From NCBI GenBank assembly GCA_051880395.1, contig JBJENW010000027.1:1-26367 (forward strand): DNA of 26,367 nt. The letters run 5' to 3'. This DNA comes from JBJENW01 sp051880395 (GTDB lineage Bacteria; Bacillota; Clostridia; Lachnospirales; Lachnospiraceae). The translations under genes were made by a program, and so were the position numbers. Below, in pieces: positions 1 through 7,070 of the stretch; within the stretch, counting starts at the first letter, position 1; each line of letters opens with the position of its first letter. Under the pieces are notes generated by a model. The model was not told where the DNA came from, searched no databases, and was given only the letters and a program-made list of their open reading frames with translations.

Positions 1-7
1 GCAATAG

Positions 8-172
8 AATGTTCTCTCGGAATCTCCCTTGCGCTCGCTTTTGCGGCTGATTTTCCGCCAGATGCACACAAATTTAATCAACGTACGCTCCACGTACGCC
101 TCATAAATTTGTGCACATCTGACAAAAAATCATCTCACAAAATCGGGCACAACGAGACTCCGAGAGAACATT
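8..172. repeat. 165-bp near-perfect palindromic repeat
   Basis: The two halves are reverse complements aligned without gaps around a centre at position 90. The outer 13 bp (8-20 with 160-172) pair perfectly. Positions 67-76 pair with 104-113, and the centre is CGTACG-ctcca-CGTACG (82-98). Middle portions carry scattered mismatches. As RNA it would form one very long hairpin on either strand. It has no ORF of note and sits directly downstream (minus strand) of the T-box terminator, that is, between the T-box and its presumed gene off the left edge. It could be a MITE-like or REP-like dispersed element; I cannot count copies from one window. Confidence 0.8.
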
Positions 173-183
173 AGACTCAATAA

Positions 184-212
184 AAAACCTCGTCCTTAAT
201 TATAAGGACGAG
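184..212 (-). terminator. T-box intrinsic terminator
   Basis: This is a ten-base-pair stem (CCTCGTCCTT/AAGGACGAGG) followed on the minus strand by TTTTTTATT. Its 5' strand is the portion the T-box sequence would sequester in the antiterminator conformation. Confidence 0.85.
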
Positions 213-452
213 GTATATTCTCGTGTTACCACCTTAGTTTACAGATATCTCACAATATCTGCCTTAGAAAGTGTACGGGACACTTAAGCACAATAACGAG
301 TGCAATTCCGTCGCAGCCTACTGAAAAATGTTCGGTGCGAAACTCCGAGAGGTATTCGAGACAGTTCTGCGTGCACCTTTCATCAACCGGTACCTTTCTG
401 TACGTGAATCCTGCTCTACTTTTTCTCATCATAGTTTTTGTTTATTTAACTA
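184..452 (-). promoter_or_regulatory. T-box leader, probably tyrosine-specific
   Basis: On the minus strand the conserved T-box core AAGGTGGTAACACG lies at about 226-239. It is followed by the terminator CCTCGTCCTT-ataatt-AAGGACGAGG (about 187-212) and a U-run. A stem III hairpin (CAGATATTgtgAGATATCTG region) is at about 243-264, and a stem II-like CGTTAT...AAGTG segment at about 283-303. In stem I the pattern GAA-UAC-CUCUCGGAG (minus strand, about 343-357) puts UAC in the specifier position, suggesting tyrosine. Uncharged cognate tRNA would pair with the UGG of the T-box and favour antitermination. The regulated gene, plausibly tyrS or a tyrosine-related gene, lies left of the window. The T-box call is strong; the amino-acid assignment is by pattern only. 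Confidence 0.88.
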
Positions 453-458
453 TTTAAT

Positions 459-488
459 ATTATAGTCATAGTAAATCCAGTTTGTCAA
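459..488 (-). promoter_or_regulatory. Sigma-A promoter of the T-box transcript
   Basis: On the minus strand a consensus -35 TTGACA (483-488) and consensus -10 TATAAT (459-464) are separated by 18 bp. Predicted transcription starts near 452, giving a leader of about 240 nt before the terminator, a normal T-box size. Confidence 0.8.
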
Positions 489-660
489 TGAATTTTTGTA
501 ATAAATAAGTTGCATATACAAAATAAATAAAAATCATATACTTACAAATAAATTTCTTTGTTTTGAGGAAATTTAATTTTTTTTTACGTTTGAATCTTTA
601 TTCGAGTGCGCATATAAGAAAAAAAAAAAGAAAAAAACGTAAAAAGATTTCTCAAATCTG

Positions 661-669
661 TGATATAAT
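661..669 (+). promoter_or_regulatory. Extended -10 promoter of the SNF2 helicase gene
   Basis: TGaTATAAT is a perfect extended -10. No convincing -35 is seen in the A-rich DNA upstream. The segment 489-660 between this and the T-box promoter is very AT-rich and holds nothing else I can identify. Confidence 0.6.
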
Positions 670-706
670 AAAACGATGAATTTTTTTAGGTACGGAGGAG
701 AAGTGA

Positions 707-3700
707 ATGCTTTCGAAAGCTGATATTCAATCAGAAGTTTACAGAGTAGCTTTTCAAAAAGGTGAGGAGCTTTACAAGGAAAAAAAGGTGCAGGATTTAC
801 AGTATCGTCTGGTATCAGAGCATAAAAATCCTACATCTGAAATTCATGCCAGAGTGCTAGGCAGTAAAGGGGAACATATTTATCCGGTGACAATCATGGT
901 GGATGAAGAATATGATACGATCAATTCTTATTCTTGTGAATGCGAAATGTATCAAACAGAAGAAGGAATGTGTAAACATTGTGTGGCAGCGTTATTAGAA
1001 TATATTGGGAGAAGAACTGCCCGTGAAGTCTTAGACGTTCGGTGGGATAAAGAGGAAAAAGCAGGAGAGCTGCGAAAAAAAGGAACGACAGCAGATTTAA
1101 AAAGTGTTATCATTCGATATGGAATGAGAAATAATTCGGAGTATTTGATACCAGAGGATATTTATGGAAAAATCGAAGTAGAGCCAAATTTAGAAATTTC
1201 TTATGGAACGGCTAAGCTGGAATTTAAAATTGGTATGCAGCATAAGTATGTCATTAAAAATATACCGGATTTTGTGAATGCGATTCAAAATACAGAGAAG
1301 GTGCGTTATGGTAAAAAATTAGAATTTTATCATAATATACAGGCATTTACGCCAGAGTCACGGAAACTGATCAATTTTATCTTTGAGCAGGATGAGGAGC
1401 AAAAAAGACAACGTGCGTCATCTTTTCAATATTATGTGAATACACCTAGATTTGATCGAGATATGCGCCTGGATGAAGCGGGAATTGATGCTTTTTTTGG
1501 AACAATGACGGGATTAGAATTTAATGCTACAATTGATATGTTTGAATCAAAACGATGGACTGTGCATGAAGAAGAGAAAAAACCGGCATTGAGCATTATT
1601 GGAGAGGCTTCGGGCGTGACATTGCGTATGGAGGTTCAAAAGATTATTCATGGTGCAAAGAGGGACTATATTTGTGAGGACGGAAATATTTATCCGATTG
1701 CAGCGGAGACAAAAAAGGAATTAGAAGATTTTATTCATGTGATGGAACGTCAGGATTATCGGATGGCTTATGTTGCAGAGAATGAAATGCCAACATTTTG
1801 CAGAGATATGCTTCCATTGATTCAAAATGCCTTTCAGGTAGAAACAACAGACTTTAATCAAGATTTATATTTGCCTCCTAAACCAGAATTTGAGCTGTAT
1901 ATAGATCGTTCACCTTCAGATATAGTAGCAGCAAAGCTAATGGTAATTTATGGGGATGAAAAATTCAATGTATTAGAGAAACCGGAATTAACACAAAAGA
2001 GAGATATTCCGACAGAAATTAAAATAAAAAATGCTGTTGAACTATATTTTAATGGGTTTGATCAAAAATCAAATATACTTTTAATTAAAAATGATGAAGA
2101 AATGTTATATAATCTTATTTCAGGAGGATTGCGGAATTTAAGTGAGATTGTGACTATTTACGCGTCTGAATCATTCCGAAAGATGAAAGTGGTGCCATCA
2201 CCGACTGTTTCTGTTGGCGTTGCACTAAAGAGTGATTTGCTTGAGATGAGTATTCATTCGGATCAGATGCCTATGGATCAATTGGCATATCTATTAAGTA
2301 AATATGATCGAAAAAAGAAATTTGTGCGTTTGAAAAATGGTGATTTTTTAAATGTTCACGAGGATGGATTGGAAATTTTAGCGGAATTGAGAGAAGGATT
2401 ACATTTGACAGAGAAACAGATGGCAAAGGGACAGGTAATTATCCCGAAGTACCGTGCTATGTATCTGGATGCTTCTTTAAAAGATAAGCAATTCTTAAAT
2501 GTAGATAAAAATAAAGAGTTCAAGGCCATGGTTCGTAATATGAAGACGATAGAGGATAGTGATTATGAAGTGCCACAGAGCTTGAAACCTATTATGCGCG
2601 AATATCAGAAAAATGGTTTTTTGTGGTTAAAAACATTGCGACAGAATGGGTTTGGAGGTATATTGGCAGATGATATGGGTCTTGGAAAAACACTCCAAGT
2701 AATCAGCCTTTTGGTGTCTGAGTACGATGATCGTGTTGCTGCAGGAAAGGAATTAGGGCGTAGTCTGGTTGTATGTCCGGCTTCACTTGTTTATAACTGG
2801 AAAAAAGAGATGGAGCGATTTGCCCCGCAGTTGCATGCAGTTACAGTTACCGGACTTGCACCGGAAAGAAAGACGATTATCGAATCGACAAAAGACGGAG
2901 ACGTGTTGATTACTTCGTATGACCTGCTGAAACGAGATGTGGAAGTATATGATTCTCTTGTTTTTACGATTCAAGTGATCGATGAAGCGCAGTTTATCAA
3001 AAATTCGAATACGCAGGCTGCAAAAGCGGTAAAGAAAATAAAAGCGGGTATGAAGCTGGCGTTAACAGGAACACCGATTGAAAACCGTTTGAGTGAATTA
3101 TGGAGCATTTTTGATTATCTGATGCCGGGATTTTTGTATACGTATGTGAAATTCCGAGAGGAAATCGAAAATCCGATCGTACAAACACAGGATGACACGA
3201 AAATGCAGCGTCTGCAGCGGATGATACGACCGTTTATTTTGCGAAGACTGAAGAAAGAAGTGTTGCATGATCTGCCAGAAAAAATTGAAGAAAATCTCTA
3301 TGCAAAACTGGAAGGCGAGCAGCAGGAATTGTATGAAGCAAATCTGCAACGTATGCGAAATGCAATTAGTGATAAAAGCGATAAGGAATTTATGTCTGAG
3401 CGGTTTCAGATTTTGGCTGAGCTTACAAAATTGCGTCAGATCTGTTGTGATCCGGCATTGGTATATGAAGATTATCAGGGAGAATCTGCGAAAATGGATA
3501 TGTGTATCGAGCTGATTCAGAATGCGGTAAACGGTGGGCACAAAATCTTACTGTTTTCGCAGTTTACAACGATGTTAGAGCATATTCAGGTAAGGTTAGA
3601 AAAAGAAGGAATTTCCTATTATACATTGACAGGATCAGTGAATAAAGAAAAGCGTATGAAACTTGTAGAACAGTTTAATGAAGATGATACATCTGTATTT

Positions 3701-3994
3701 TGTATTTCACTGAAAGCCGGTGGAACAGGATTGAATCTGACATCAGCGGACATTGTCATTCATTATGATCCATGGTGGAATGTGGCTGTTCAAAATCAGG
3801 CGACAGACCGAGCATATCGTCTTGGGCAGGAAAATGTTGTGACGGTTTATAAGTTAGTGACAGAAGGTACGATTGAAGAAAAAATTGTTGCGATTCAGGA
3901 GAAAAAGCAAAAGTTGGCACAGGAGGTTCTTGAAGGAGAAGGAATTAATTCTGCCGGATTCTCAAGGGAAGAATTACTGCAGCTTTTAAGTTAG
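707..3994 (+). CDS. SWIM zinc-finger SNF2-family helicase
   Basis: This 1095-residue DEAD/DEAH-superfamily (SF2) Snf2/Rad54-like ATPase is the bacterial type fused to a SWIM zinc finger. The SWIM motif is visible as C77-x-C79...C89-x-H91. The long middle part (about 110-610) matches the SNF2-associated bacterial region. The ATPase core follows: Walker A in DDMGLGKT (about 655-662), Walker B as DEAQ (759-762), motif III LTGTPIENRLSELWS, then the helicase C lobe with LFSQFTTML, GGTGLNLTSAD and the arginine-finger motif QATDRAYRLGQ (about 1030-1040). Such proteins are ATP-driven translocases that remodel protein-DNA or RNAP complexes; the exact bacterial role is unsettled (compare RapA). The start is set by GGAGGAG seven bases upstream of ATG. 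It is monocistronic as far as can be seen. All key ATPase motifs are intact. Confidence 0.95.
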   Translation: MLSKADIQSEVYRVAFQKGEELYKEKKVQDLQYRLVSEHKNPTSEIHARVLGSKGEHIYPVTIMVDEEYDTINSYSCECEMYQTEEGMCKHCVAALLEYIGRRTAREVLDVRWDKEEKAGELRKKGTTADLKSVIIRYGMRNNSEYLIPEDIYGKIEVEPNLEISYGTAKLEFKIGMQHKYVIKNIPDFVNAIQNTEKVRYGKKLEFYHNIQAFTPESRKLINFIFEQDEEQKRQRASSFQYYVNTPRFDRDMRLDEAGIDAFFGTMTGLEFNATIDMFESKRWTVHEEEKKPALSIIGEASGVTLRMEVQKIIHGAKRDYICEDGNIYPIAAETKKELEDFIHVMERQDYRMAYVAENEMPTFCRDMLPLIQNAFQVETTDFNQDLYLPPKPEFELYIDRSPSDIVAAKLMVIYGDEKFNVLEKPELTQKRDIPTEIKIKNAVELYFNGFDQKSNILLIKNDEEMLYNLISGGLRNLSEIVTIYASESFRKMKVVPSPTVSVGVALKSDLLEMSIHSDQMPMDQLAYLLSKYDRKKKFVRLKNGDFLNVHEDGLEILAELREGLHLTEKQMAKGQVIIPKYRAMYLDASLKDKQFLNVDKNKEFKAMVRNMKTIEDSDYEVPQSLKPIMREYQKNGFLWLKTLRQNGFGGILADDMGLGKTLQVISLLVSEYDDRVAAGKELGRSLVVCPASLVYNWKKEMERFAPQLHAVTVTGLAPERKTIIESTKDGDVLITSYDLLKRDVEVYDSLVFTIQVIDEAQFIKNSNTQAAKAVKKIKAGMKLALTGTPIENRLSELWSIFDYLMPGFLYTYVKFREEIENPIVQTQDDTKMQRLQRMIRPFILRRLKKEVLHDLPEKIEENLYAKLEGEQQELYEANLQRMRNAISDKSDKEFMSERFQILAELTKLRQICCDPALVYEDYQGESAKMDMCIELIQNAVNGGHKILLFSQFTTMLEHIQVRLEKEGISYYTLTGSVNKEKRMKLVEQFNEDDTSVFCISLKAGGTGLNLTSADIVIHYDPWWNVAVQNQATDRAYRLGQENVVTVYKLVTEGTIEEKIVAIQEKKQKLAQEVLEGEGINSAGFSREELLQLLS

Positions 3995-4068
3995 AAGATA
4001 GAACTGCCAGTACAAAGTAAAAAATAAAGCAAAAAATGATACGTTTTGAGTAATCAAAAATCAGCTAG

Positions 4069-4097
4069 TTGACACAAAATTTTTTTTGTGATAAGCT
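4069..4097 (+). promoter_or_regulatory. Promoter of the NYN-LOTUS gene
   Basis: A consensus -35 TTGACA (4069-4074) is followed after 17 bp by TAAGCT (4092-4097), preceded by an extended TGn. The -10 is weak (3/6), but the extension and spacing support it. The predicted start is near 4104. Confidence 0.5.
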
Positions 4098-4121
4098 GTT
4101 TAAGTATAGTTTTTGAAACTG

Positions 4122-4155
4122 AAAAAGACCGGTTCTACATGGAATCGGTTTTTTC
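4122..4155 (+). terminator. Terminator-like hairpin in NYN-LOTUS leader (attenuator candidate)
   Basis: The stem ACCGGTTC (4128-4135)/GAATCGGT (4142-4149) has one G-U pair, and flanking AAAAA/TTTTTT extends it and gives a U-run. It lies between the predicted promoter and the start codon at 4194, about 20-50 nt into the transcript. The only gene upstream on this strand ends at 3994. Confidence 0.6.
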
Positions 4156-4193
4156 ATTATATAAAACTGGGGAACGGGAGAAGGAGAAAAGTT

Positions 4194-4949
4194 ATGGAAA
4201 ATGAAAATGAGATTTTGCCACAAAAAATGGCTTTATTGATTGATGCGGATAATACGCAGCTGACCAAAATAGAGTCTGTAATTCGAGAGATTTCTACACA
4301 TGGCCGAATCGTAGTAAAGCGTGCATATGGAAACTGGAAAAAAGATGCATTAAAAAATTGGGAAAGTAAAATGAACCGTCTGGCAATTAAAGCGGTGCAG
4401 CAGTTTGACTATGTAACGGGGAAAAATGCAACGGATATGGCATTAGTGATTGACACGATTGATTTGCTATATCGTGATATTTATGATGCATTTGTAATTG
4501 TTGCAAGTGACAGTGATTATACACCGCTTGCAATCAAGCTGAGAGAATCAGGAGTTATCGTTATGGGGGTGGGAGAAAAAAAGACCCCGGAGGCATTTCG
4601 AAATGCTTGTGATGAATTTATTTTTCTGGAAAATCTGGATAGTGACGAAAAACAGGAACATTCGAAGAAACAGCTGCCAAGACAGACAGTAAGAGTTGCA
4701 GAAAATGAGATGGAAGAAATTCATAACCTTCTTCAGATTGCGTTTGAAAAATATCAGGATGCAGACGGCTTTGTAAATGTTAGTTCTGCGGGAACCTTTA
4801 TTAAACGTGCGAAACCTGATTTTGATTCTCGGACATATGGATATGTAAAGCTTCCGCAGTTGATTGAAGCATTTCCGGATCGATATGAGATGAAACGTTA
4901 TAAAGGAAAAGGAACGGTTACAATTGTAGCATATCGCTGTTTGAATTAA
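4194..4949 (+). CDS. NYN-domain protein with C-terminal OST-HTH/LOTUS domain
   Basis: The product is 251 aa, with a N-terminal NYN (PIN-like RNase/Limkain-type) domain at about 10-150. Acidic residues at the family's usual places are LIDADN (D17, D19), TDMALVID (about 83-90) and ASDSDYTPL. The C-terminal 75 residues (about 176-251), from EMEEIHNLL to VTIVAYR, match the OST-HTH/LOTUS RNA-binding fold. Known family members of this architecture (NYN_YacP/LabA-like plus LOTUS) are putative RNA-binding nucleases. A longer in-frame reading exists from a TTG at 4113, but it runs through the leader hairpin and lacks an SD. ATG 4194 has AAGGAG eight bases upstream, so I use it. Flanking terminators suggest a single-gene unit. 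Confidence 0.9.
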   Translation: MENENEILPQKMALLIDADNTQLTKIESVIREISTHGRIVVKRAYGNWKKDALKNWESKMNRLAIKAVQQFDYVTGKNATDMALVIDTIDLLYRDIYDAFVIVASDSDYTPLAIKLRESGVIVMGVGEKKTPEAFRNACDEFIFLENLDSDEKQEHSKKQLPRQTVRVAENEMEEIHNLLQIAFEKYQDADGFVNVSSAGTFIKRAKPDFDSRTYGYVKLPQLIEAFPDRYEMKRYKGKGTVTIVAYRCLN

Positions 4950-4987
4950 AAAAGCAGGGAAAGTGATGAACTTTCCCTGCTTTTTTA
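4948..4987 (+). terminator. Intrinsic terminator after NYN-LOTUS gene
   Basis: An 11-bp perfect stem (4954-4964 with 4970-4980; GCAGGGAAAGT) has a five-base loop, upstream A-run and TTTTTT tail, starting right at the stop codon. Confidence 0.93.
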
Positions 4988-4992
4988 TTTAT

Positions 4993-5046
4993 TTTTTACG
5001 TTTATTTTACATTTCCACATTTTATTTTTTACGAGTGGCGTATAAA
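4993..5046 (+). promoter_or_regulatory. Pho-box-like repeats and -10 of the pst operon
   Basis: TTTTAC repeats end at 4999, 5010 and 5032, so they are spaced 11 and 22 bp. A degenerate copy (TTTCCAC, ending 5018) lies between. PhoP-type regulators of Firmicutes bind TT(A/T/C)A(C/T)A direct repeats with about 11-bp periodicity overlapping the -35. A -10 TATAAA (5041-5046) follows, with no good -35, as expected for an activated promoter. Inference by pattern and context; some of the T-richness comes from the preceding terminator. Confidence 0.5.
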
Positions 5047-5120
5047 GTATCATTTGTCGATGCGATGACGAGATAAAAAAGAGAGCATAGTTGAGAATGA
5101 ACTATGAATGGAGGAGAAAA

Positions 5121-6095
5121 ATGAAGTTAAAAAAATTAATGTGTGTAATGGTAACAGGTGTAATTTTGACAGGAAGTTTAACAGCATGTGGCTCAAGTAA
5201 CAGTGCAGATTCTGGCACAGATGCAGCTGCAAGTGAAAGCGCGGCTACAAGCGACAGTACAGATAATAGTGAAACAGATGCAACAGAAGAATCAAATAGT
5301 GATTTTGATGCAAGCGAGAGCTTTTCTGTTGTGTCTCGTGAGGATGGTTCGGGTACAAGAGGAGCATTTGTAGAGTTGTTCGGAGTGGAAGAAAAAGATG
5401 AGAATGGAGAAAAGGTTGATTATACAACAGACGAGGCAAATGTAACAAACAATACAGAGGTTATGTTGACAACCGTTTCCAACGATACATATGCAATCGG
5501 CTATGCATCACTTGGATCTTTAAATGATTCCGTAAAGGCAGTGAAAATTGACGGAGCAGAACCTTCTGTAGATACAATTAAAGATGGTTCTTATGCAATT
5601 GCAAGACCATTTAATATTGCAACCTGCGGAGATGTAAGTGAGACAGCACAGGATTTCATTGATTATATCTTAAGCGGAGATGGACAGAAAGTAATCGAGG
5701 ACAACGGATATATTGCAGATACCGAAGCAGAAGCATATAAAGGTTCCGGAGCAAGCGGAAAGATTGTGGTAGCAGGTTCTTCTTCTGTTACACCAGTCAT
5801 GGAAAAATTAAAAGAAGCTTATAATAAAGTGAATAGCGACGTAGATATTGAGATCCAGGAAAGCGATTCCACCACTGGTCTGACAGCAGCAGTAGACGGA
5901 AACTGTGATATTGCAATGGCATCCAGAGATTTACAGGACAGTGAAAAGGATTCTGGTTTGGAAAGCACTAAGATTGCTATGGATGGTATTGCAGTCATCG
6001 TAAATAACGGTAATCCAGTAGAAGAACTTTCGAAAGATGATGTAAAGAATATTTTTACAGGCGAATATGATACATGGGACAAAGTAATTAAATAG
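5121..6095 (+). CDS. pstS: PstS phosphate-binding lipoprotein, circularly permuted
   Basis: This 324-aa exported lipoprotein is the extracellular phosphate receptor for PstCAB. The signal peptide ends in lipobox LTAC (C23), followed by a Ser/Thr/Asp-rich linker to about residue 65. The halves of the usual PstS sequence are swapped. Residues 67-200 carry what is normally the C-terminal half, from VVSREDGSGTR (70-80, phosphate-binding Arg/Asp/Ser/Gly/Thr) through IGYASLGS to FIDYILSGDGQKVIEDNGYI. Residues 213-324 carry the normal N-terminal half, from GKIVVAGSSSVTP through ESDSTTG, DIAMASRDL and DGIAVIVN to IFTGEYDTWDKVI. Both ligand-binding segment sets are present, so binding is probably retained. 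ATG 5121 has GGAGGAG upstream; an in-frame TTG at 5091 lacks support. It heads the pst operon. Confidence 0.93.
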   Translation: MKLKKLMCVMVTGVILTGSLTACGSSNSADSGTDAAASESAATSDSTDNSETDATEESNSDFDASESFSVVSREDGSGTRGAFVELFGVEEKDENGEKVDYTTDEANVTNNTEVMLTTVSNDTYAIGYASLGSLNDSVKAVKIDGAEPSVDTIKDGSYAIARPFNIATCGDVSETAQDFIDYILSGDGQKVIEDNGYIADTEAEAYKGSGASGKIVVAGSSSVTPVMEKLKEAYNKVNSDVDIEIQESDSTTGLTAAVDGNCDIAMASRDLQDSEKDSGLESTKIAMDGIAVIVNNGNPVEELSKDDVKNIFTGEYDTWDKVIK

Positions 6096-6120
6096 TGATT
6101 TAATTAATACTACACAAGGG

Positions 6121-6157
6121 GGCGTGCCAGAGGAAAGAAAGATTCGTTTGGCGCGCC
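6121..6157 (+). promoter_or_regulatory. pstS-pstC intergenic hairpin
   Basis: A 9-bp stem GGCGTGCCA (6121-6129)/TGGCGCGCC (6149-6157) contains one G-U pair and has a 19-nt loop. It is followed by TGTTATTT rather than a clean U-run. It fits a 3'-stabilising or leaky attenuating hairpin that would keep pstS mRNA more abundant than the downstream genes. Confidence 0.55.
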
Positions 6158-6209
6158 TGTTATTTCAGTCTTAATCTGTATAGAAAAATGATAGGAATGG
6201 TGAGAGCAA

Positions 6210-7070
6210 TTGAAAAGTAAGGTAAAAGAAAAAACAATGGAATGCGTTTTTCTGTTTACTGCCTGTATTTCTATTTTGGCGGTAGCACTAATTTGTATTT
6301 TCCTATTTATGAATGGATTCCCGGCAATCAAAAAAATCGGACTGTTCTCCTTCTTGGGAGGAACAACATGGAGACCAAAAAATAACCTGTATGGAATTTT
6401 TCCTATGATCGTGGGAAGTATTTATATTACCGGTGGTGCGATATTGATCGGTGTGCCAATCGGAATATTGATGGCGGTTTTTATGGCACGTTATTGCCCG
6501 GAAAAATTATATAAAATATTAAAACCTTTAGTGGAGCTTTTGGCAGGTATTCCATCCATTATCTATGGATTCTTTGGTCTGGTTGTGATCGTACCATTTA
6601 TACGGGAACATTTTGATGGAAATGGAAATAATATTTTGACGGCATCTATCCTTTTGGGAATCATGATTCTCCCGACGATCATCAGTGTATCGGAATCGGC
6701 GATTCGTGCAGTGCCGGATTCTTATTATGAAGGAGCTTTGGCACTTGGTGCAACAAAGGAGCGAAGCATTTTTAAAACGATTCTTCCTGCAGCAAAATCC
6801 GGTATTTTAGCAGCTGTGGTATTAGGCGTTGGTCGTGCGATCGGAGAAACGATGGCAGTTATGATGGTAGCAGGTAACCAGCCGCGTGTACCGGACAGTA
6901 TTTTTAAAGGTGTTCGTACAATGACGGCAAATATTGTAATCGAAATGGGTTATGCGACAGATTTACACAGGGAAGCATTGATTGCGACCGGAGTCGTACT
7001 GTTCATATTCATTTTAATCATTAACTTGTGCTTTTCTATTTTGAAAAGGAGGGGAGTCGGCAATGAATGA
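6210..7070 (+). CDS. pstC: PstC phosphate ABC transporter permease
   Basis: This 286-aa inner-membrane permease of the high-affinity phosphate transporter pairs with PstA to form the channel. About six hydrophobic helices are visible, beginning with residues 10-35. The cytoplasmic EAA loop EGALALGATKERSIFKTILP, which docks on PstB, is at about 175-194, and VGRAIGETMAVMMVAGN follows, a typical PstC signature. The chosen start is TTG at 6210, with GGTGAG six bases upstream; the next ATG (6237) has no SD and would trim the N-terminus. The weak TTG start and the upstream hairpin both suggest lower expression than pstS. The 3' end overlaps pstA by 8 bp, indicating translational coupling. Confidence 0.93.
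   Translation: MKSKVKEKTMECVFLFTACISILAVALICIFLFMNGFPAIKKIGLFSFLGGTTWRPKNNLYGIFPMIVGSIYITGGAILIGVPIGILMAVFMARYCPEKLYKILKPLVELLAGIPSIIYGFFGLVVIVPFIREHFDGNGNNILTASILLGIMILPTIISVSESAIRAVPDSYYEGALALGATKERSIFKTILPAAKSGILAAVVLGVGRAIGETMAVMMVAGNQPRVPDSIFKGVRTMTANIVIEMGYATDLHREALIATGVVLFIFILIINLCFSILKRRGVGNE

Noticed and set aside
1..172. CRISPR array or tandem repeat at the left edge
   Set aside because: There is one palindrome only, with no repeat-spacer periodicity.
3098..3541. 147-aa minus-strand ORF inside the SNF2 gene
   Set aside because: It is antisense to the helicase C-terminal lobe, whose motifs are unmistakable; composition is Phe/Ile/Gln-rich as expected of a shadow frame.
4113..4193. 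N-terminal extension of the NYN-LOTUS protein from a TTG
   Set aside because: No SD before the TTG, and the extension translates the terminator-like hairpin; ATG 4194 has AAGGAG.
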